This document shows positions 9,911-20,247 of a DNA stretch of 64,000 nt, one piece after another. A program made the position numbers and the translations under genes. The stretch covers positions 248,001-312,000 of the forward strand of contig NZ_PGGO01000003.1 of assembly GCF_003010955.1 (NCBI RefSeq). Reading direction: 5' to 3'. Positions within the stretch are counted from its first letter, which is position 1. Each line of letters starts with the position of its first letter. Origin of the DNA: Phyllobacterium brassicacearum. Lineage in GTDB: Bacteria; Pseudomonadota; Alphaproteobacteria; Rhizobiales; Rhizobiaceae. The notes under the pieces were generated by a model. The model was not told where the DNA came from and ran no database searches. It saw only the letters and a program-made list of their open reading frames with translations.

Positions 9911-11791
9911 ATGAGCTCTGAAGCCTTGCACTCCGAACAGCCAAGGCCACTGGTTCGAAACCGAACCGATGGACATGTCATCGAGTGTAATGGCGAGAAG
10001 GCCATCATTCACGCCAAGACCGGTCCATCAGTGCTTGCTTCAGACGATTACTGGGTCGTCGGGCAACTGATATCTATCCAGGTGGCCACCAGCCGCGTCG
10101 TTGGCCTCGTTTACAAGGTGGATCTCCCGATCGCCGAATGGGGACAAGGTATTGATCAAAGCATTCACATCCATGTCGAACTTGTCGGTCAGGTTAAAAC
10201 GCTAGCCGATGGCACGTTGCGATTTTCGTCGGGCATCGCCACATACCCGCATATGGGCGCGATAGCTCACCGCATCCGCGCAGCAGATTTGGCGACAATC
10301 TACACGACCACCCTCAAGAACACCGTCTCGGTTGGTCACCTCTCGCAAAATGCCGATATCCCTGCGCTGATCTCGATCGATAGCCTCATTTCACGGCACT
10401 TCGCGGTGTTAGGGAGCACAGGCGTCGGTAAATCGAGCGCGGTGTCACTGCTCCTGCGCAAGATAATCAAGCAGCGCCCGGATCTGCGCGTGCTGATCCT
10501 CGATCCGCACAATGAATTTGCCAGTGCGTTTCCCGAGCATGCAATATCGATCGACTATACGACATTTAACCTGCCCTATTGGCTGTTCAGGCTGGAAGAA
10601 TTTGCCGAGGCCGTCTTCCGCGGAAGACCTGTTATCCCTGCTGAGGTCGATATATTGCGCGACCTGATCCCGGTCGCCAAGGAACGTTTTGCAAGTGCCG
10701 ACGCTGCGACCTCGGCTTCGCTTTTGAAAAAGGATCGCGACTATTCGTCGATGACGGCAGACACACCCGCGCCCTATCGGATGGCCGATCTTATCAAACT
10801 GATAGAAGAGCGCATCGGTCAGTTGGATGGCAAACCAGATCGTCCGACAATGAAAGCACTCAAGCAGCGATTGCAAGCGCTGGTTGCTGATCCACGCTAT
10901 CGTTTCATGTTTTCAGCGCCCACGACGCTCGACACGATGCGCCAAACCATCGGGCACATCTTCCGGATTCCGAAGAACGATCGCCCCATTTGCGTGTTCC
11001 AGCTGGCCGGGCTGCCATCTGAAGTAGTCAATTCAGTCGCATCGGTGCTCTGCCGCATAGCTTTCGACCTTGCCGTATCCAGTGATGGCCGCGTGCAGAC
11101 ACTCGTTGTTTGCGAAGAAGCCCATCGCTACATCCCTGCCGATGCGAATGCAGCCTTCTGGCCGACGCGCCAGGCCATCGCCCGCATCGCTAAAGAAGGC
11201 CGCAAATACGGCGTCTATCTCTCGGTCGTCACCCAGCGCCCGGGTGAGCTGGACGCAACCATTCTTTCCCAATGCAGCACTGTCTTTGCGATGCGGCTTG
11301 GCAACGAACGGGACCAGGAAATCATCCGCGGCGCCATTACAGGAGCATCACAGAGCACGATCGGATTTCTGTCTTCCATTGCCAACCGCGAGGCCATCGC
11401 CTTCGGAGAAGCGGTTCCGACACCCATGCGCATGATGTTCGAGACGATCCCTGCCGATCAGCTTCCCGCAGCACATATGGCGAAAACGCAAGAATCGGTG
11501 CGCCTCGGCGATTCCCATTTATCGCTCGACACCATATTGATGCGTATGCGCCAGCTCAATGCAGCGGAAACCAGCGGCAGTGACGATACGGCCGACACTT
11601 TGGAAGGTATCGTCAGCGCGCCAGTTGCGAGCCAGCGCCTATCGACTTTGTCCCAGGAGCCGGCACGGTCGCAATGGCGGAGCACCGACACGACAGTTCG
11701 CAATCCAGAGCCCCTGAAGCCTCAGCCCGAGAACACAGAACGATCCCGGGCAAGTGATCTGATCCGAACTTTCCGCAACGACAAGACCTGA
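9911..11791 (+). CDS. HerA/FtsK-type hexameric ATPase (DUF87)
   Basis: A 626-residue ATPase with an N-terminal HAS-barrel-like beta domain (about 1-150), Walker A GSTGVGKSS (168-176), LILDPHNEF just after it, Walker B LVVCEEAH (about 398) and a sensor/arginine motif TQRPGELD. This is the architecture of the HerA/DUF87 family, whose members are DNA translocases in end processing. A NurA partner nuclease is not visible nearby. The last ~90 residues are Ser/Thr/Pro-rich and probably disordered. It stands alone on the plus strand between the ilv and miaA genes; the two convergent stops with miaA are only a few bases apart. Confidence 0.85.
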   Translation: MSSEALHSEQPRPLVRNRTDGHVIECNGEKAIIHAKTGPSVLASDDYWVVGQLISIQVATSRVVGLVYKVDLPIAEWGQGIDQSIHIHVELVGQVKTLADGTLRFSSGIATYPHMGAIAHRIRAADLATIYTTTLKNTVSVGHLSQNADIPALISIDSLISRHFAVLGSTGVGKSSAVSLLLRKIIKQRPDLRVLILDPHNEFASAFPEHAISIDYTTFNLPYWLFRLEEFAEAVFRGRPVIPAEVDILRDLIPVAKERFASADAATSASLLKKDRDYSSMTADTPAPYRMADLIKLIEERIGQLDGKPDRPTMKALKQRLQALVADPRYRFMFSAPTTLDTMRQTIGHIFRIPKNDRPICVFQLAGLPSEVVNSVASVLCRIAFDLAVSSDGRVQTLVVCEEAHRYIPADANAAFWPTRQAIARIAKEGRKYGVYLSVVTQRPGELDATILSQCSTVFAMRLGNERDQEIIRGAITGASQSTIGFLSSIANREAIAFGEAVPTPMRMMFETIPADQLPAAHMAKTQESVRLGDSHLSLDTILMRMRQLNAAETSGSDDTADTLEGIVSAPVASQRLSTLSQEPARSQWRSTDTTVRNPEPLKPQPENTERSRASDLIRTFRNDKT

Positions 11792-11795
11792 CAAC

Positions 11796-12680
11796 TCACG
11801 GATAAGGTAATCTCTCCCAATCGTCGCCAAGCTGGTTGCGAAACCAGGTCATTTGCCGCTTGGCATATTGCCTGGTGGCAATTGTCGCAAGCTCCGCGGC
11901 TTCGTCGGCCAGAACGCGGCCAGCGAGTACCTCTGCAATTTCCCGCACTCCAATGGCACGCATCGCCGGTAGATCGGGCGAAAGACCAAGCGATAGCAAC
12001 GCCTTCACTTCATCCATCGCTCCGCCCTTCATCATCATCCCGAACCGCGATGCGATCCGCTCGCCCAACCATTGCCGATCAGGCTCGATGACAATCTTTC
12101 GCGCGTCGTCAGTGTCGATCAGCGGTTTGCCGGTTTCGCGCTGCCATTCAACGATCGAACGACCCGAGGCATCGAAAACTTCCAGCGCCCGCACGATTCT
12201 TTGGCTGTCCGTCGGGCGTAGTGTTGACGCGCCCAACGCGTCTTTTTCTGCAAGGATAGCGTGGAGCCTTTCCGCCCCTTGCTCGGCATCCTGTCTGCGC
12301 CAATAGGAGCGGACCGTTGCAGGAATATCCGGCATGGCCGACAAACCACCCAAGAGCGCACGGAAATAGAGTCCCGTTCCACCAACGAAAATCACAGTCT
12401 TTTCATATAGTTCTGGCTTAGCCAGCACGCATTCGACATCGGAGTGCCAACGGCCGGTGGAATAGGCTGTGATAGGCGAAACATGGCCATAGAGATAATG
12501 AGGAACAGCTTTCAGGTCTTCGGGACTCGGACGAGCCGTCAACATATTCAACACATCATAAACCTGCATGGAATCCGTGTTGACGATGACGCCGCCGGTC
12601 TCGGTTGCCAAACGAAGCGCAAGCGCTGACTTGCCGCTGGCCGTCGGTCCGGCTATCAGGATTGCCTGTCTTGTCGTCAC
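11796..12680 (-). CDS. miaA: tRNA dimethylallyltransferase MiaA
   Basis: MiaA adds a dimethylallyl group to N6 of A37 in tRNAs that read UNN codons. The 294-residue protein starts with the P-loop [11 protein letters not shown] (about 9-19), followed by the NTDSMQVY motif that binds the tRNA base and the [13 protein letters not shown] motif. It ends with the [14 protein letters not shown] helix, also typical. Divergent from serB with a 27-bp gap, so the two promoters overlap. In this lineage miaA and serB are common neighbours. Confidence 0.97.
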   Translation of the reverse strand: MTTRQAILIAGPTASGKSALALRLATETGGVIVNTDSMQVYDVLNMLTARPSPEDLKAVPHYLYGHVSPITAYSTGRWHSDVECVLAKPELYEKTVIFVGGTGLYFRALLGGLSAMPDIPATVRSYWRRQDAEQGAERLHAILAEKDALGASTLRPTDSQRIVRALEVFDASGRSIVEWQRETGKPLIDTDDARKIVIEPDRQWLGERIASRFGMMMKGGAMDEVKALLSLGLSPDLPAMRAIGVREIAEVLAGRVLADEAAELATIATRQYAKRQMTWFRNQLGDDWERLPYP

Positions 12681-12707
12681 TCTAACCGTCCAATCGGAAA
12701 ATCGCCC

Positions 12708-13595
12708 ATGTCGTTGATGGCCACGCTCATCGCCAATCCCGCCACATCAGGCTTGGTACCCTCTCTCGGGATTAAAGCCTCGGCTGCCGTCAATGCAACA
12801 GGTCTTTATTGGCTGGCGGACGGAATTGCCTGTGACATTGCCCTCCGTGACGGGACGTATGCCGCAGATGCCCATGCGGAACTGACGCGCGCAATCGATG
12901 GCGCTCCGATCGATATTGTGGTGCAAAATCAAGATTCTAGACGGAAAAAGATACTCATCGCCGACATGGACTCAACCATGATTCAGCAGGAGTGTATCGA
13001 TGAGCTGGCGGAAGAGGCCGGGCTTCGCGACAAAGTCGCGGCCATCACCGCGCGGGCGATGAATGGCGAGATCGCCTTTGAACCTGCCTTGCGCGAACGG
13101 GTGGCACTTCTGAAAGGCCTGCCCTATTCGGTCATCGACAAAGTGATTGCCAGCCGCATCACGTTGATGCCAGGCGGTCCCGAACTGGTGCGGACAATGA
13201 AGAAACATGGCGCCTATACCGCGCTTGTATCAGGTGGGTTCACTGTCTTCACGCAGCGCATCGCCGACATGATCGGATTTCATGAAAATAGTGCTAACGT
13301 CTTGATAGACAATGGAATAGCCCTGACCGGAGAGGTGAAAAAGCCCATCCTCGGCCGCGAGGCAAAGGTAGCAGCCCTTACATCGATCTGTGAGCGTTTC
13401 AGCCTGTCACCACAGGAGGCAATTGCCGTCGGTGACGGCGCCAACGACCTCGGCATGCTGCAATTGGCCGGTACGGGAGTGGCGCTGCATGCCAAACCAT
13501 CCGTTGCTGCCCAGGCCAAGGTGAGGATCGATCATGGCGATCTGACCGCTCTCCTTTATATCCAGGGCTACCGGAAGTCGGATTTCGTCGTCTGA
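12708..13595 (+). CDS. serB: Phosphoserine phosphatase SerB
   Basis: HAD-superfamily phosphatase that catalyses the last step of serine synthesis. The 295-residue protein has the nucleophile motif DMDST (D86, D88), the GGF(T)xF segment SGGFTVFT, and motif [15 protein letters not shown] near residue 245. The first ~75 residues form the family's ACT-like regulatory domain. The ATG at 12708 lies 27 bp from the divergent miaA start; an ATG at codon 4 is an alternative. Confidence 0.97.
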   Translation: MSLMATLIANPATSGLVPSLGIKASAAVNATGLYWLADGIACDIALRDGTYAADAHAELTRAIDGAPIDIVVQNQDSRRKKILIADMDSTMIQQECIDELAEEAGLRDKVAAITARAMNGEIAFEPALRERVALLKGLPYSVIDKVIASRITLMPGGPELVRTMKKHGAYTALVSGGFTVFTQRIADMIGFHENSANVLIDNGIALTGEVKKPILGREAKVAALTSICERFSLSPQEAIAVGDGANDLGMLQLAGTGVALHAKPSVAAQAKVRIDHGDLTALLYIQGYRKSDFVV

Positions 13596-13743
13596 TCCGT
13601 TTCGCGTCTTTACACCAATTTCTCGCGCGAACGTTGCAAAACTTGTCTCAAAATCGCGATTTCCTGTACGAGAATCGTAGCAATCCGTACGAAATCCGTA
13701 AAGCTATTGTGCGAATCCTGGTCGGGCTTTGCCTATGACCGGA

Positions 13744-15291
13744 TCAATCCATCTGAAGTGTCACGAAGCGCAGTTCGCCGGTCTTTGATGCAAGCATAAG
13801 GAGAGCATTCTTACGGCCTTCGTCGCGAAGCTTCTCGATTCGGGCGGCGACATCGTCCGGACTCGAAACCGCTTCCTGCGCAATGTCGACGATCACATCG
13901 CCGGCCTGAATGCGTTTGTTGGCGGCAACCGAGTCGTTCTGAACCTCGGTGATCAAAACGCCCTGAACCTCCTTCGAGATACCGAATGATTTGCGGGTGT
14001 CATCATTGAGCGTATCGAGGGTCATGCCAAGCACGTCGACATTCTGAACAGCACCGTCTTCACCCTGACCTGTCTGGTCATCCTTCTTCGCCTGTTGTTC
14101 GCTATCCTCCAGACGGCCGAGGGTAACCTTCACGGTTTCCTCCTTGCCTTTGCGGACAATGACAACGTCTACCTCTTTGCCCACCGGGCTCTCCGCAACG
14201 ACACGCGGCAGATCCTTGACGTTGTTTACCGGCTTGCCGTCGAAGCGGATGATGACATCGCCCGCCAGGATCGAGCCATTGGCGACTGGGCCGCCATCGA
14301 TAATGCCAGCAACCAGAGCGCCCTTGCTCGACGGCATGCCGAGGCTCTCGGCAATCTCGTCCGTAACGGGCTGAATGCGAACACCAAGCCAGCCACGCCG
14401 TGTCTCGCCAAACTCGCGTAGCTGCGCAATGACACCGGAGGCGAGTTCCGCCGGAATTGCAAAACCGATGCCGATCGAACCGCCCGTTGGCGAAATGATC
14501 GCGGTATTGATGCCGATGACCTGGCCATACATGTCGAAGAGCGGGCCACCGGAATTGCCGCGATTGATAGCAGCATCGGTCTGGATGAAATTGTCGTACG
14601 GACCCGAGTTGATATCGCGGTTGCGTGCCGAAACGATACCGACCGTCACCGTGCCGCCAAAGCCAAATGGATTGCCGATCGCCATGACCCAATCACCAAT
14701 GCGGGTCTTGGACGAATCGCCAAATTTCACGGCAACCAGCTTGTGCTTCTTCGGATCTACCTTGAGCACGGCAATGTCGGTCTTGGTATCCTTGCCGACC
14801 AGTTCAGCCTTCAGCTTCGAGCCGTCATTGAAATTCACTTCAATCTCGTCCGCATCGGCAATGACGTGATTGTTGGTCACAATAATGCCCTGCTGGGCGT
14901 CAACGACAAAACCCGATCCGAGTGACTGAACCTTGTGAGACGGATTGTTTTGGCCAGGATTCTGCTTGCCGAAATACTCATCAAAGAACTCCTGGAAGGG
15001 TGAGCCTTCCGGAACTTTCGGCATCGGTATAGGCCCCGAATCCCCATCCTGACCTTTCACAGTCTGGGATGTGGAAATATTGACGACAGCGTCTATCAGC
15101 CCATCGGCGAGATCTGCCACCGATGCCGGTCCTTGCGCCCTCGGTTGTTCACTGTTGGGAACAGGGACAGGCTGTGTCTGGGCACGGGCGACTGTCACGA
15201 ACGCGGGTGTGGCACTTGTGGCAGCAAAGGCAATCAACGCGATTGCCGCTGTTGCGGAACGGAGAACGGGGCGACCAGTTTTGAAAACCAT
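13744..15291 (-). CDS. degP: Periplasmic Do-family serine protease (DegP/MucD type)
   Basis: A 515-residue periplasmic chaperone-protease. It has an N-terminal signal sequence (cut probably after VARA, about residue 37), the trypsin-fold triad H142 (TNNHV), D172 (TDIAV) and S247 (GNSGGP), and two PDZ domains (about 305-390 and 420-510). It lies downstream of the hflK-hflC-DUF2065 cluster, the usual order in Rhizobiales, which groups membrane and periplasmic quality control in one stretch. The gap of 110 bp to DUF2065 leaves room for its own promoter. Confidence 0.95.
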   Translation of the reverse strand: MVFKTGRPVLRSATAAIALIAFAATSATPAFVTVARAQTQPVPVPNSEQPRAQGPASVADLADGLIDAVVNISTSQTVKGQDGDSGPIPMPKVPEGSPFQEFFDEYFGKQNPGQNNPSHKVQSLGSGFVVDAQQGIIVTNNHVIADADEIEVNFNDGSKLKAELVGKDTKTDIAVLKVDPKKHKLVAVKFGDSSKTRIGDWVMAIGNPFGFGGTVTVGIVSARNRDINSGPYDNFIQTDAAINRGNSGGPLFDMYGQVIGINTAIISPTGGSIGIGFAIPAELASGVIAQLREFGETRRGWLGVRIQPVTDEIAESLGMPSSKGALVAGIIDGGPVANGSILAGDVIIRFDGKPVNNVKDLPRVVAESPVGKEVDVVIVRKGKEETVKVTLGRLEDSEQQAKKDDQTGQGEDGAVQNVDVLGMTLDTLNDDTRKSFGISKEVQGVLITEVQNDSVAANKRIQAGDVIVDIAQEAVSSPDDVAARIEKLRDEGRKNALLMLASKTGELRFVTLQMD

Positions 15292-15402
15292 GCGTTCGGG
15301 CCTCTATCGATGAGCGCGGATAATACAACAGAACGGCGAGAGTAGACAAAAATATGACCGCCGACACGAAGGTTTGATGAAAGGCGAGAACGATTTCGCC
15401 TT

Positions 15403-15588
15403 TTATCCGCGCGTCAGCCACACGACTGCCACGCCTACTGCAACGGAAGCAACACCCGCAATACGCAGGAATCCATCCGGCTGTTCACTGACATCGCGGG
15501 CCAAGCGCTTTGCAATCAACGGAAAACAGCCGTAGAGGAGCCCCTCGAATACGAGGAACAACCCTACGGCATCCATAAAATCAACCAT
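15403..15588 (-). CDS. DUF2065 small membrane protein
   Basis: A 61-residue protein with two hydrophobic helices (MDAVGLFLVFEGLLYGCFP and the C-terminal IAGVASVAVGVAVVWL). DUF2065 proteins are found directly after hflC in many proteobacteria, as here, 12 bp after the hflC stop. It is presumably part of the HflKC membrane complex or its regulation, but the function is not known. I chose the ATG at 15588; a GTG one codon earlier is possible. Confidence 0.85.
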   Translation of the reverse strand: MVDFMDAVGLFLVFEGLLYGCFPLIAKRLARDVSEQPDGFLRIAGVASVAVGVAVVWLTRG

Positions 15589-15600
15589 CACAAGGCCGCC

Positions 15601-16548
15601 CTATTGAGGGGCGGGTGCTGGTGGTGCCGGAGTGACCGGCGGCGTTGTACCGCTGACCGGCGGCAAAGCACCGTTCGAGTCCTGGAAATAGCGGAAGAAC
15701 TCGGAATTCGGCGACAGCACCATCGTTGTTCCGGTGTTGTCCAACGCCGTGCCATAGGCAGTCATCGACCGATAGAAGGCAAAGAAGTCCGGATCCTTTG
15801 AGAAGACTTCAGCAAAGATGCGGCTGCGCTCGCCCTCGCCCTGGCCTCGGGCGATTTCCGATTCCTTGCGGGCTTCCGCGATGATTTCGACAACCTGGCG
15901 ATCGGCGATGGCCTTAATACGCTGTGCTGCTTCACGGCCGCGTGCACGCAGGCGCTCAGCTTCCGCCAGACGTTCTGCCTTCATGCGGTCGAACGTCTGT
16001 TGCGAGACCTCCTGCGTCAGGTCTGTCCGGCGAATACGCACATCGGTGATCTGCAGGCCGAGCGATTCCGCATCAGGACGAAGCTGTTCGCGCACTTCGT
16101 TCATCATGCCGGCACGCTCGTCCGACAGGGCAGCCTCAAAGCCACGCAGACCGTAGACGCCGCGCAACGAAGCATCGAGGCGGGTACGCAAACGAGCTTC
16201 TGCAAGCGTCACGTCACCGGAAACAGTTTGACGGAATTTCCGCGGGTCGGTGATCTGATAGACCAGAAAGGCATCGACCTCGTAGAACTTGCCGCCCGAA
16301 ACCTGAACACGGATGTTGTCCAGTTCGAAGCTCAGGAGCCGATCTTCGATCATCTGCACATTATCAGCCTCGAGAAAACCGAAGGGCAGCTTGAAATAGA
16401 TGCCGGGATCGGCTTTCACATCGACGATCTGACCAAAGCGCAGGACGATGGCCTGTTGACCGGCCCTGACGACAAAGATGGACGAATAAGCCAGCAAGGC
16501 GATGAACGCGATCAGGCCCGCATATAGAGGAAAACGGTTCTGGTTCAT
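15601..16548 (-). CDS. hflC: HflC, stomatin/prohibitin-family FtsH modulator
   Basis: Inner-membrane protein with a periplasmic domain that, with HflK, surrounds FtsH and tunes its proteolysis. It has 315 residues: one N-terminal membrane segment (FPLYAGLIAFIALLAYSSIFV), the SPFH/Band 7 domain starting at VVRAGQQAIVLRFGQ, a long coiled-coil with EAERLRARGREAAQRIKA, and a Pro-rich tail. Its start overlaps the hflK stop by 4 bp (16545-16548), so the two are translationally coupled. Confidence 0.95.
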   Translation of the reverse strand: MNQNRFPLYAGLIAFIALLAYSSIFVVRAGQQAIVLRFGQIVDVKADPGIYFKLPFGFLEADNVQMIEDRLLSFELDNIRVQVSGGKFYEVDAFLVYQITDPRKFRQTVSGDVTLAEARLRTRLDASLRGVYGLRGFEAALSDERAGMMNEVREQLRPDAESLGLQITDVRIRRTDLTQEVSQQTFDRMKAERLAEAERLRARGREAAQRIKAIADRQVVEIIAEARKESEIARGQGEGERSRIFAEVFSKDPDFFAFYRSMTAYGTALDNTGTTMVLSPNSEFFRYFQDSNGALPPVSGTTPPVTPAPPAPAPQ

Positions 16549-17648
16549 TGCTTTGTCCCCTCGACGGTGGCCGGGCGCGGCCTGGAGATTTCCTGCAAGG
16601 GCAGATAGGGCACGACACCCTGACCGCTCTGGTCGATGATCACCTTGTTAGAGTCTTTGAGAACGCGCTCCATGGTCTCGAGGAAAAGCCGCTTGCGCGT
16701 GACCTCCGGTGCCTTGACGTATTCGTCGTAGACAGACGTGAAGCGCTGCGCCTCACCGGCGGCTTCTTGCACGATCCGGTTCTTGTAGGCAGCCGCGTCT
16801 TCTCGGATCTGCGCGCCTTCACCACGGGCTTGACCGAGCTTCTGATTGGAATATTGGTTCGATTCCTCAACGAAACGGTCTTCGTCCTGCTCGGCACGCT
16901 GAACTTCATCGAAGGCGTCGGCCACTTCGCGAGGCGGCGCGGCATCTTCGATCGACAGAGCATTGATTGCAACGCCCGCGCCATAATCATCAAGGGTTTT
17001 CTGGATGATGCCTCGCACGTCATTGGCAATGCCGGCGCGGTTATCACGGAAGATGTCCTGCGCCGGGCTACGGCCAACGATCTCGCGCATAGCGCTCTCG
17101 GAAACCTGCTGTACGAGGTTTTCCGGGTTTTCGACATGGAAGAGATAGGCAACGGGATCAGAGACGCGGTAGAGCACGGAGAACTGCACATCGACGATGT
17201 TCTGGTCGCCGGAAAGCATCAGGCCTTCCTTGGCACCGCGAGCACCCTGCCCGCCAATATTCTTCTGCTTCTCAACGATCTCGACCTTTTCATAGGATTC
17301 AATCGGCCACAAGTGGAAATGCAGGCCCGGTTCGGAAATGTCCGGCTTGGGTTTGCCGAAACGCAGCTCGACGGCGCGTTCATCGGGCTGAACGGTGTAA
17401 ATTGACTGGAACAGCCAGAATGCAACCAGAGCCAGACCAACTAGGCCCCAGATTGCCGGGCTGCCGCCTGAACCTCCCGGAAGCGCCTGGCGCAAACGAT
17501 CCTGACCGCGGCGGAGAATGTCTTCGAGATCGGGGGGATTGCCACCGCCGCCCCCTTGCGGCTTCTGACCCCAAGGGCCACCGCCGCCACTATTGTTACC
17601 GCCGCCGCCCCATGGGCCGCCGCCGCCGTTCTGATTACTCCAGGGCAT
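16545..17648 (-). CDS. hflK: HflK, partner of HflC in the FtsH complex
   Basis: A 367-residue SPFH protein and partner of HflC. The first ~45 residues are very rich in Gly, Asn and Trp (NQNGGGGPWGGGG pattern), as is usual for HflK. One membrane segment follows (about 65-83), then the Band 7 domain starting at QSIYTVQPDERAVELRFG and a coiled-coil region. The gene begins about 190 bp after folA and opens the hflKC-DUF2065-degP run. Confidence 0.95.
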   Translation of the reverse strand: MPWSNQNGGGGPWGGGGNNSGGGGPWGQKPQGGGGGNPPDLEDILRRGQDRLRQALPGGSGGSPAIWGLVGLALVAFWLFQSIYTVQPDERAVELRFGKPKPDISEPGLHFHLWPIESYEKVEIVEKQKNIGGQGARGAKEGLMLSGDQNIVDVQFSVLYRVSDPVAYLFHVENPENLVQQVSESAMREIVGRSPAQDIFRDNRAGIANDVRGIIQKTLDDYGAGVAINALSIEDAAPPREVADAFDEVQRAEQDEDRFVEESNQYSNQKLGQARGEGAQIREDAAAYKNRIVQEAAGEAQRFTSVYDEYVKAPEVTRKRLFLETMERVLKDSNKVIIDQSGQGVVPYLPLQEISRPRPATVEGTKQ

Positions 17649-17840
17649 TCCTACCTCTTAATTTGAACGAGAAGCACCACCCCAGTGGCAACCTCCCGCT
17701 AAGCTGATGTCCCGTTTATAGGGATGGCGGGGCACGCTTTCAACGCGCGCGGTCGCTTTTCAAGCGGATTTGGTAAAAAGACAAACGATTAAGCCCGTTT
17801 ATCACGATATTTTCATATCGCTCTCATCATCCGGAAACTA

Positions 17841-18341
17841 TCAGCGCCGCTCATATACGACGAAGCGTGTAGCATAATTGTCCTTTTCACCTGCCGGGAA
17901 ATCTTCGCTGGAGATTTCTTCCCAGGTTTTCGGATCGATAGGAGGGAAATGGACATCGCCGTCAATCTCGGCCAACACCCAAGTCACATAGAGCCGGTCT
18001 GCCCTGTTCAGCGTCTGACGAAAAATCTCGCCGCCGCCAATGACGCAGATCTCATTGACCTTGTCCGCGCTGGCATGGCTCCCTGCGACAACCAGCGCTT
18101 CATCAACGGACCGGACCGCTATGACGCCATCAACGGCAAAGGCCGGATCGCGTGTAATGACGATGTTCGTGCGGCCCGGCAACGGCCTCCCAAGCGAATC
18201 CCAAGTCTTCCGCCCCATGATGATAGGCTTGCCCATGGTCGTGGCCTTGAAACGTTTGAGATCCGAGGACAAGCGCCATGGCAAACCATTCTCACGCCCG
18301 ATCACGCCATTTTCGGCAATCGCAACAACAAAACTGATCAT
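17841..18341 (-). CDS. folA: Dihydrofolate reductase
   Basis: FolA reduces dihydrofolate to tetrahydrofolate with NADPH. The 166-residue protein shows the standard motifs: VVAIAENGVIGRENGLPW near the start, the active-site acid in LSSDLKRFK, MGRKTWDSLGRPLPGR for NADPH binding, and VIGGGEIF. It lies 52 bp downstream of thyA; the pair regenerates the folate that thymidylate synthase oxidises. Confidence 0.97.
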   Translation of the reverse strand: MISFVVAIAENGVIGRENGLPWRLSSDLKRFKATTMGKPIIMGRKTWDSLGRPLPGRTNIVITRDPAFAVDGVIAVRSVDEALVVAGSHASADKVNEICVIGGGEIFRQTLNRADRLYVTWVLAEIDGDVHFPPIDPKTWEEISSEDFPAGEKDNYATRFVVYERR

Positions 18342-18393
18342 TCAGGCAACATCCGTTTCAAAGAGTATTCGTCTTGAAGGTCCGTGCAGCGGA

Positions 18394-19188
18394 CTACACC
18401 GCAATCGGAGCCTTGATGCTGGATTCCGCGACGTAATCTACAAGACGGAAATCGTCATATTTGAAGGCGAACAGATCAGTCACGTCCGGATTGATCTGCA
18501 TTTGCGGCAGAGGACCGGGTCGTCTCGTCAACTGCAATTTCGCCTGTTCAAAATGATTGGCATAGAGGTGCGCATCGCCGAGTGTGTGCACGAAATCGCC
18601 AGGCTGCAGCCCTGTTACCTGTGCCACCATCATGGTCAGCAGGGCATAGGACGCGATGTTGAACGGCACTCCGAGGAAGATATCCGCCGAGCGCTGGTAA
18701 AGCTGGCAGGATAGTTTTCCATCGGCCACGTAGAACTGGAACAGGCAATGGCAGGGAGGCAGCGCCATTTCGTCGACGAGCGCCGGATTCCACGCCGAAA
18801 CGATCAAACGCCTTGAATATGGATTCTTGCGTATCGCATTGACCACATTGGCGATCTGGTCGATATGCCTGCCATCAGGAGCCGGCCAGGACCGCCACTG
18901 ATAGCCGTAAACCGGGCCAAGATCACCGTTCTCGTCTGCCCACTCATCCCAGATGGTAACGCCGTTTTCCTTCAGATAGGCGATGTTGGTATCGCCAGCC
19001 AAAAACCACAGCAGCTCGTGGATGATGGATTTCAAATGCAGCTTTTTCGTCGTCAGCATGGGAAATCCCGCTGCGAGATCGAAACGCATCTGATAGCCGA
19101 AAACGGAACGCGTGCCAGTGCCTGTCCGGTCGCCGCGATCGGCACCCGTATCCAGCACGTGTTGAAGGAGATCGAGATATGTGCGCAT
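18394..19188 (-). CDS. thyA: Thymidylate synthase
   Basis: ThyA makes dTMP from dUMP with methylene-tetrahydrofolate as methyl donor and reductant. At 264 residues it has the same length as the E. coli enzyme. Visible motifs are [23 protein letters not shown] at the start, the catalytic Cys segment [11 protein letters not shown] and the C-terminal FRLVDY...IKAPIAV end, which closes over the substrate. It is the first gene of the thyA-folA pair. Confidence 0.98.
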   Translation of the reverse strand: MRTYLDLLQHVLDTGADRGDRTGTGTRSVFGYQMRFDLAAGFPMLTTKKLHLKSIIHELLWFLAGDTNIAYLKENGVTIWDEWADENGDLGPVYGYQWRSWPAPDGRHIDQIANVVNAIRKNPYSRRLIVSAWNPALVDEMALPPCHCLFQFYVADGKLSCQLYQRSADIFLGVPFNIASYALLTMMVAQVTGLQPGDFVHTLGDAHLYANHFEQAKLQLTRRPGPLPQMQINPDVTDLFAFKYDDFRLVDYVAESSIKAPIAV

Positions 19189-19267
19189 GGCTTCTCTTAG
19201 CAGATTCAGTTAAGCGAAGCACTACGGCTTATGGATGATCCACAGTGGTAGTTCGAAGTCTCACACA

Positions 19268-19295
19268 TAAAAAATCCCCGGTTTTGGCCGGGGAT
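19268..19295 (-). terminator. Intrinsic terminator after the DUF2853 gene
   Basis: On the minus strand an 8-bp perfect stem ATCCCCGG/CCGGGGAT (19288-19295 with 19274-19281) with a 6-base loop is followed by TTTTT. It sits 25 bp after the stop of the DUF2853 gene and separates it from thyA. Confidence 0.85.
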
Positions 19296-19319
19296 GATTC
19301 GTTTGACGGCAGGCAACTT

Positions 19320-19631
19320 TCAGAGGCCGCCGAGAGCGTCGAGCGCCTTTGCTGTCAGGTAGTAGAAGGTGACGCGGCTCTTGGTGTTGTCCGCCTTCAT
19401 GGCCGAGCAAACAGACTCAATCGCAGCGTCTGCCTTGGCGACATCGGTGATGCCGAGCTTCTTTTCGACCCAATTGGTGCGGACGCGCTTCAATTCGTCC
19501 GGATCGGTGCAAGAAACCAGAGATGAATCCCTGTTGCGCAGAGCAATTCCGAGATGTTTGACGATTTTCGCAACTGTCGCCTCATCGGCAGCTGCATCGT
19601 AATGACGTACATCTTTTAGATAGTCACTCAT
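19320..19631 (-). CDS. DUF2853 family protein
   Basis: A soluble 103-residue protein beginning MSDYLKDVRHYDAAADE and ending in VTFYYLTAKALDALGGL, a pattern of the DUF2853 family of unknown function. I took the ATG at 19631, which has GGGGA six bases upstream; the open frame goes back to 19685 but those residues are not conserved in kind. It is a single-gene unit with its own terminator, next to the ssrA gene on the opposite strand. Confidence 0.8.
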   Translation of the reverse strand: MSDYLKDVRHYDAAADEATVAKIVKHLGIALRNRDSSLVSCTDPDELKRVRTNWVEKKLGITDVAKADAAIESVCSAMKADNTKSRVTFYYLTAKALDALGGL

Positions 19632-19810
19632 GAAAAATCCCCTGATTGCTAGGTGCAATGCCCGGCATTGCAACCTCCCTGACAATTAAGACACCGCACA
19701 AACTGGCAGATGCATGAGGCGATGACTCATTAGACACCTCGAAACATTCCCCAGCATCCGTTCCAAGTCAATCCACTCTTTCAATTCGACAAAACAGGCC
19801 CTATATAAGT

Positions 19811-20131
19811 CCTGCTGGCTTCGGTCAGCTATGGTGATAAACGGACGATGCAATAAGCCCATTGGACCCGGGGGCAGTACCCGGCGCCTCCACCACAATG
19901 CAGCTGATATCGCTGCCTTGTGGCGGGGGCGAAACAGGATCGACAAGGGTGTAAAGATCGCTCTTTTGCCCGGCATTGTACCACCGTTATCGGGCTAACT
20001 CAGTAGTTGCAAACGACAACTATGCGGAAGCACGTCTCGCCGCTTAATGCGGTGCGATAGCTTCAAATCAAGTCCTAGGGGTTCGCACTTCTAGGCGGGG
20101 TTCGGAGGCACCTGGCAACAGAAGCCTCCAC
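19811..20131 (+). ncRNA. ssrA: Circularly permuted two-piece tmRNA (ssrA)
   Basis: The acceptor piece comes first and ends in CGCCTCCACCA (to about 19895), with a T-arm CCGGG/CCCGG just before. After a spacer, the coding piece begins GGGGGCGAAACAGGATCGACA (about 19926). Its 5' end pairs with CGCCTCC, and GCAT...CCGTT of the coding piece pairs with AACGG...ATGC of the acceptor piece, as expected for helix P2. The reading frame at 20009-20047 encodes the tag (A)ANDNYAEARLAA then TAA. A GGAGGC/GCCTCC hairpin followed by T-rich sequence ends the gene. Both outer ends are approximate (within about 15 bases). Confidence 0.92.
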
Positions 20132-20247
20132 TTTCCCCTCTCCTTTTTCTGTTTTCAGACCCGCCATTCGTTGAGATTGGCTGCTCGCAATCAAAAACAT
20201 TGCTTGACGCGACTAGTGATGTGGCGTACCAAACCAATAAGTTAAAT

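Noticed and set aside
19686-19976. A 96-codon open frame on the minus strand
   Set aside because: It overlaps the tmRNA acceptor piece and has no protein features.
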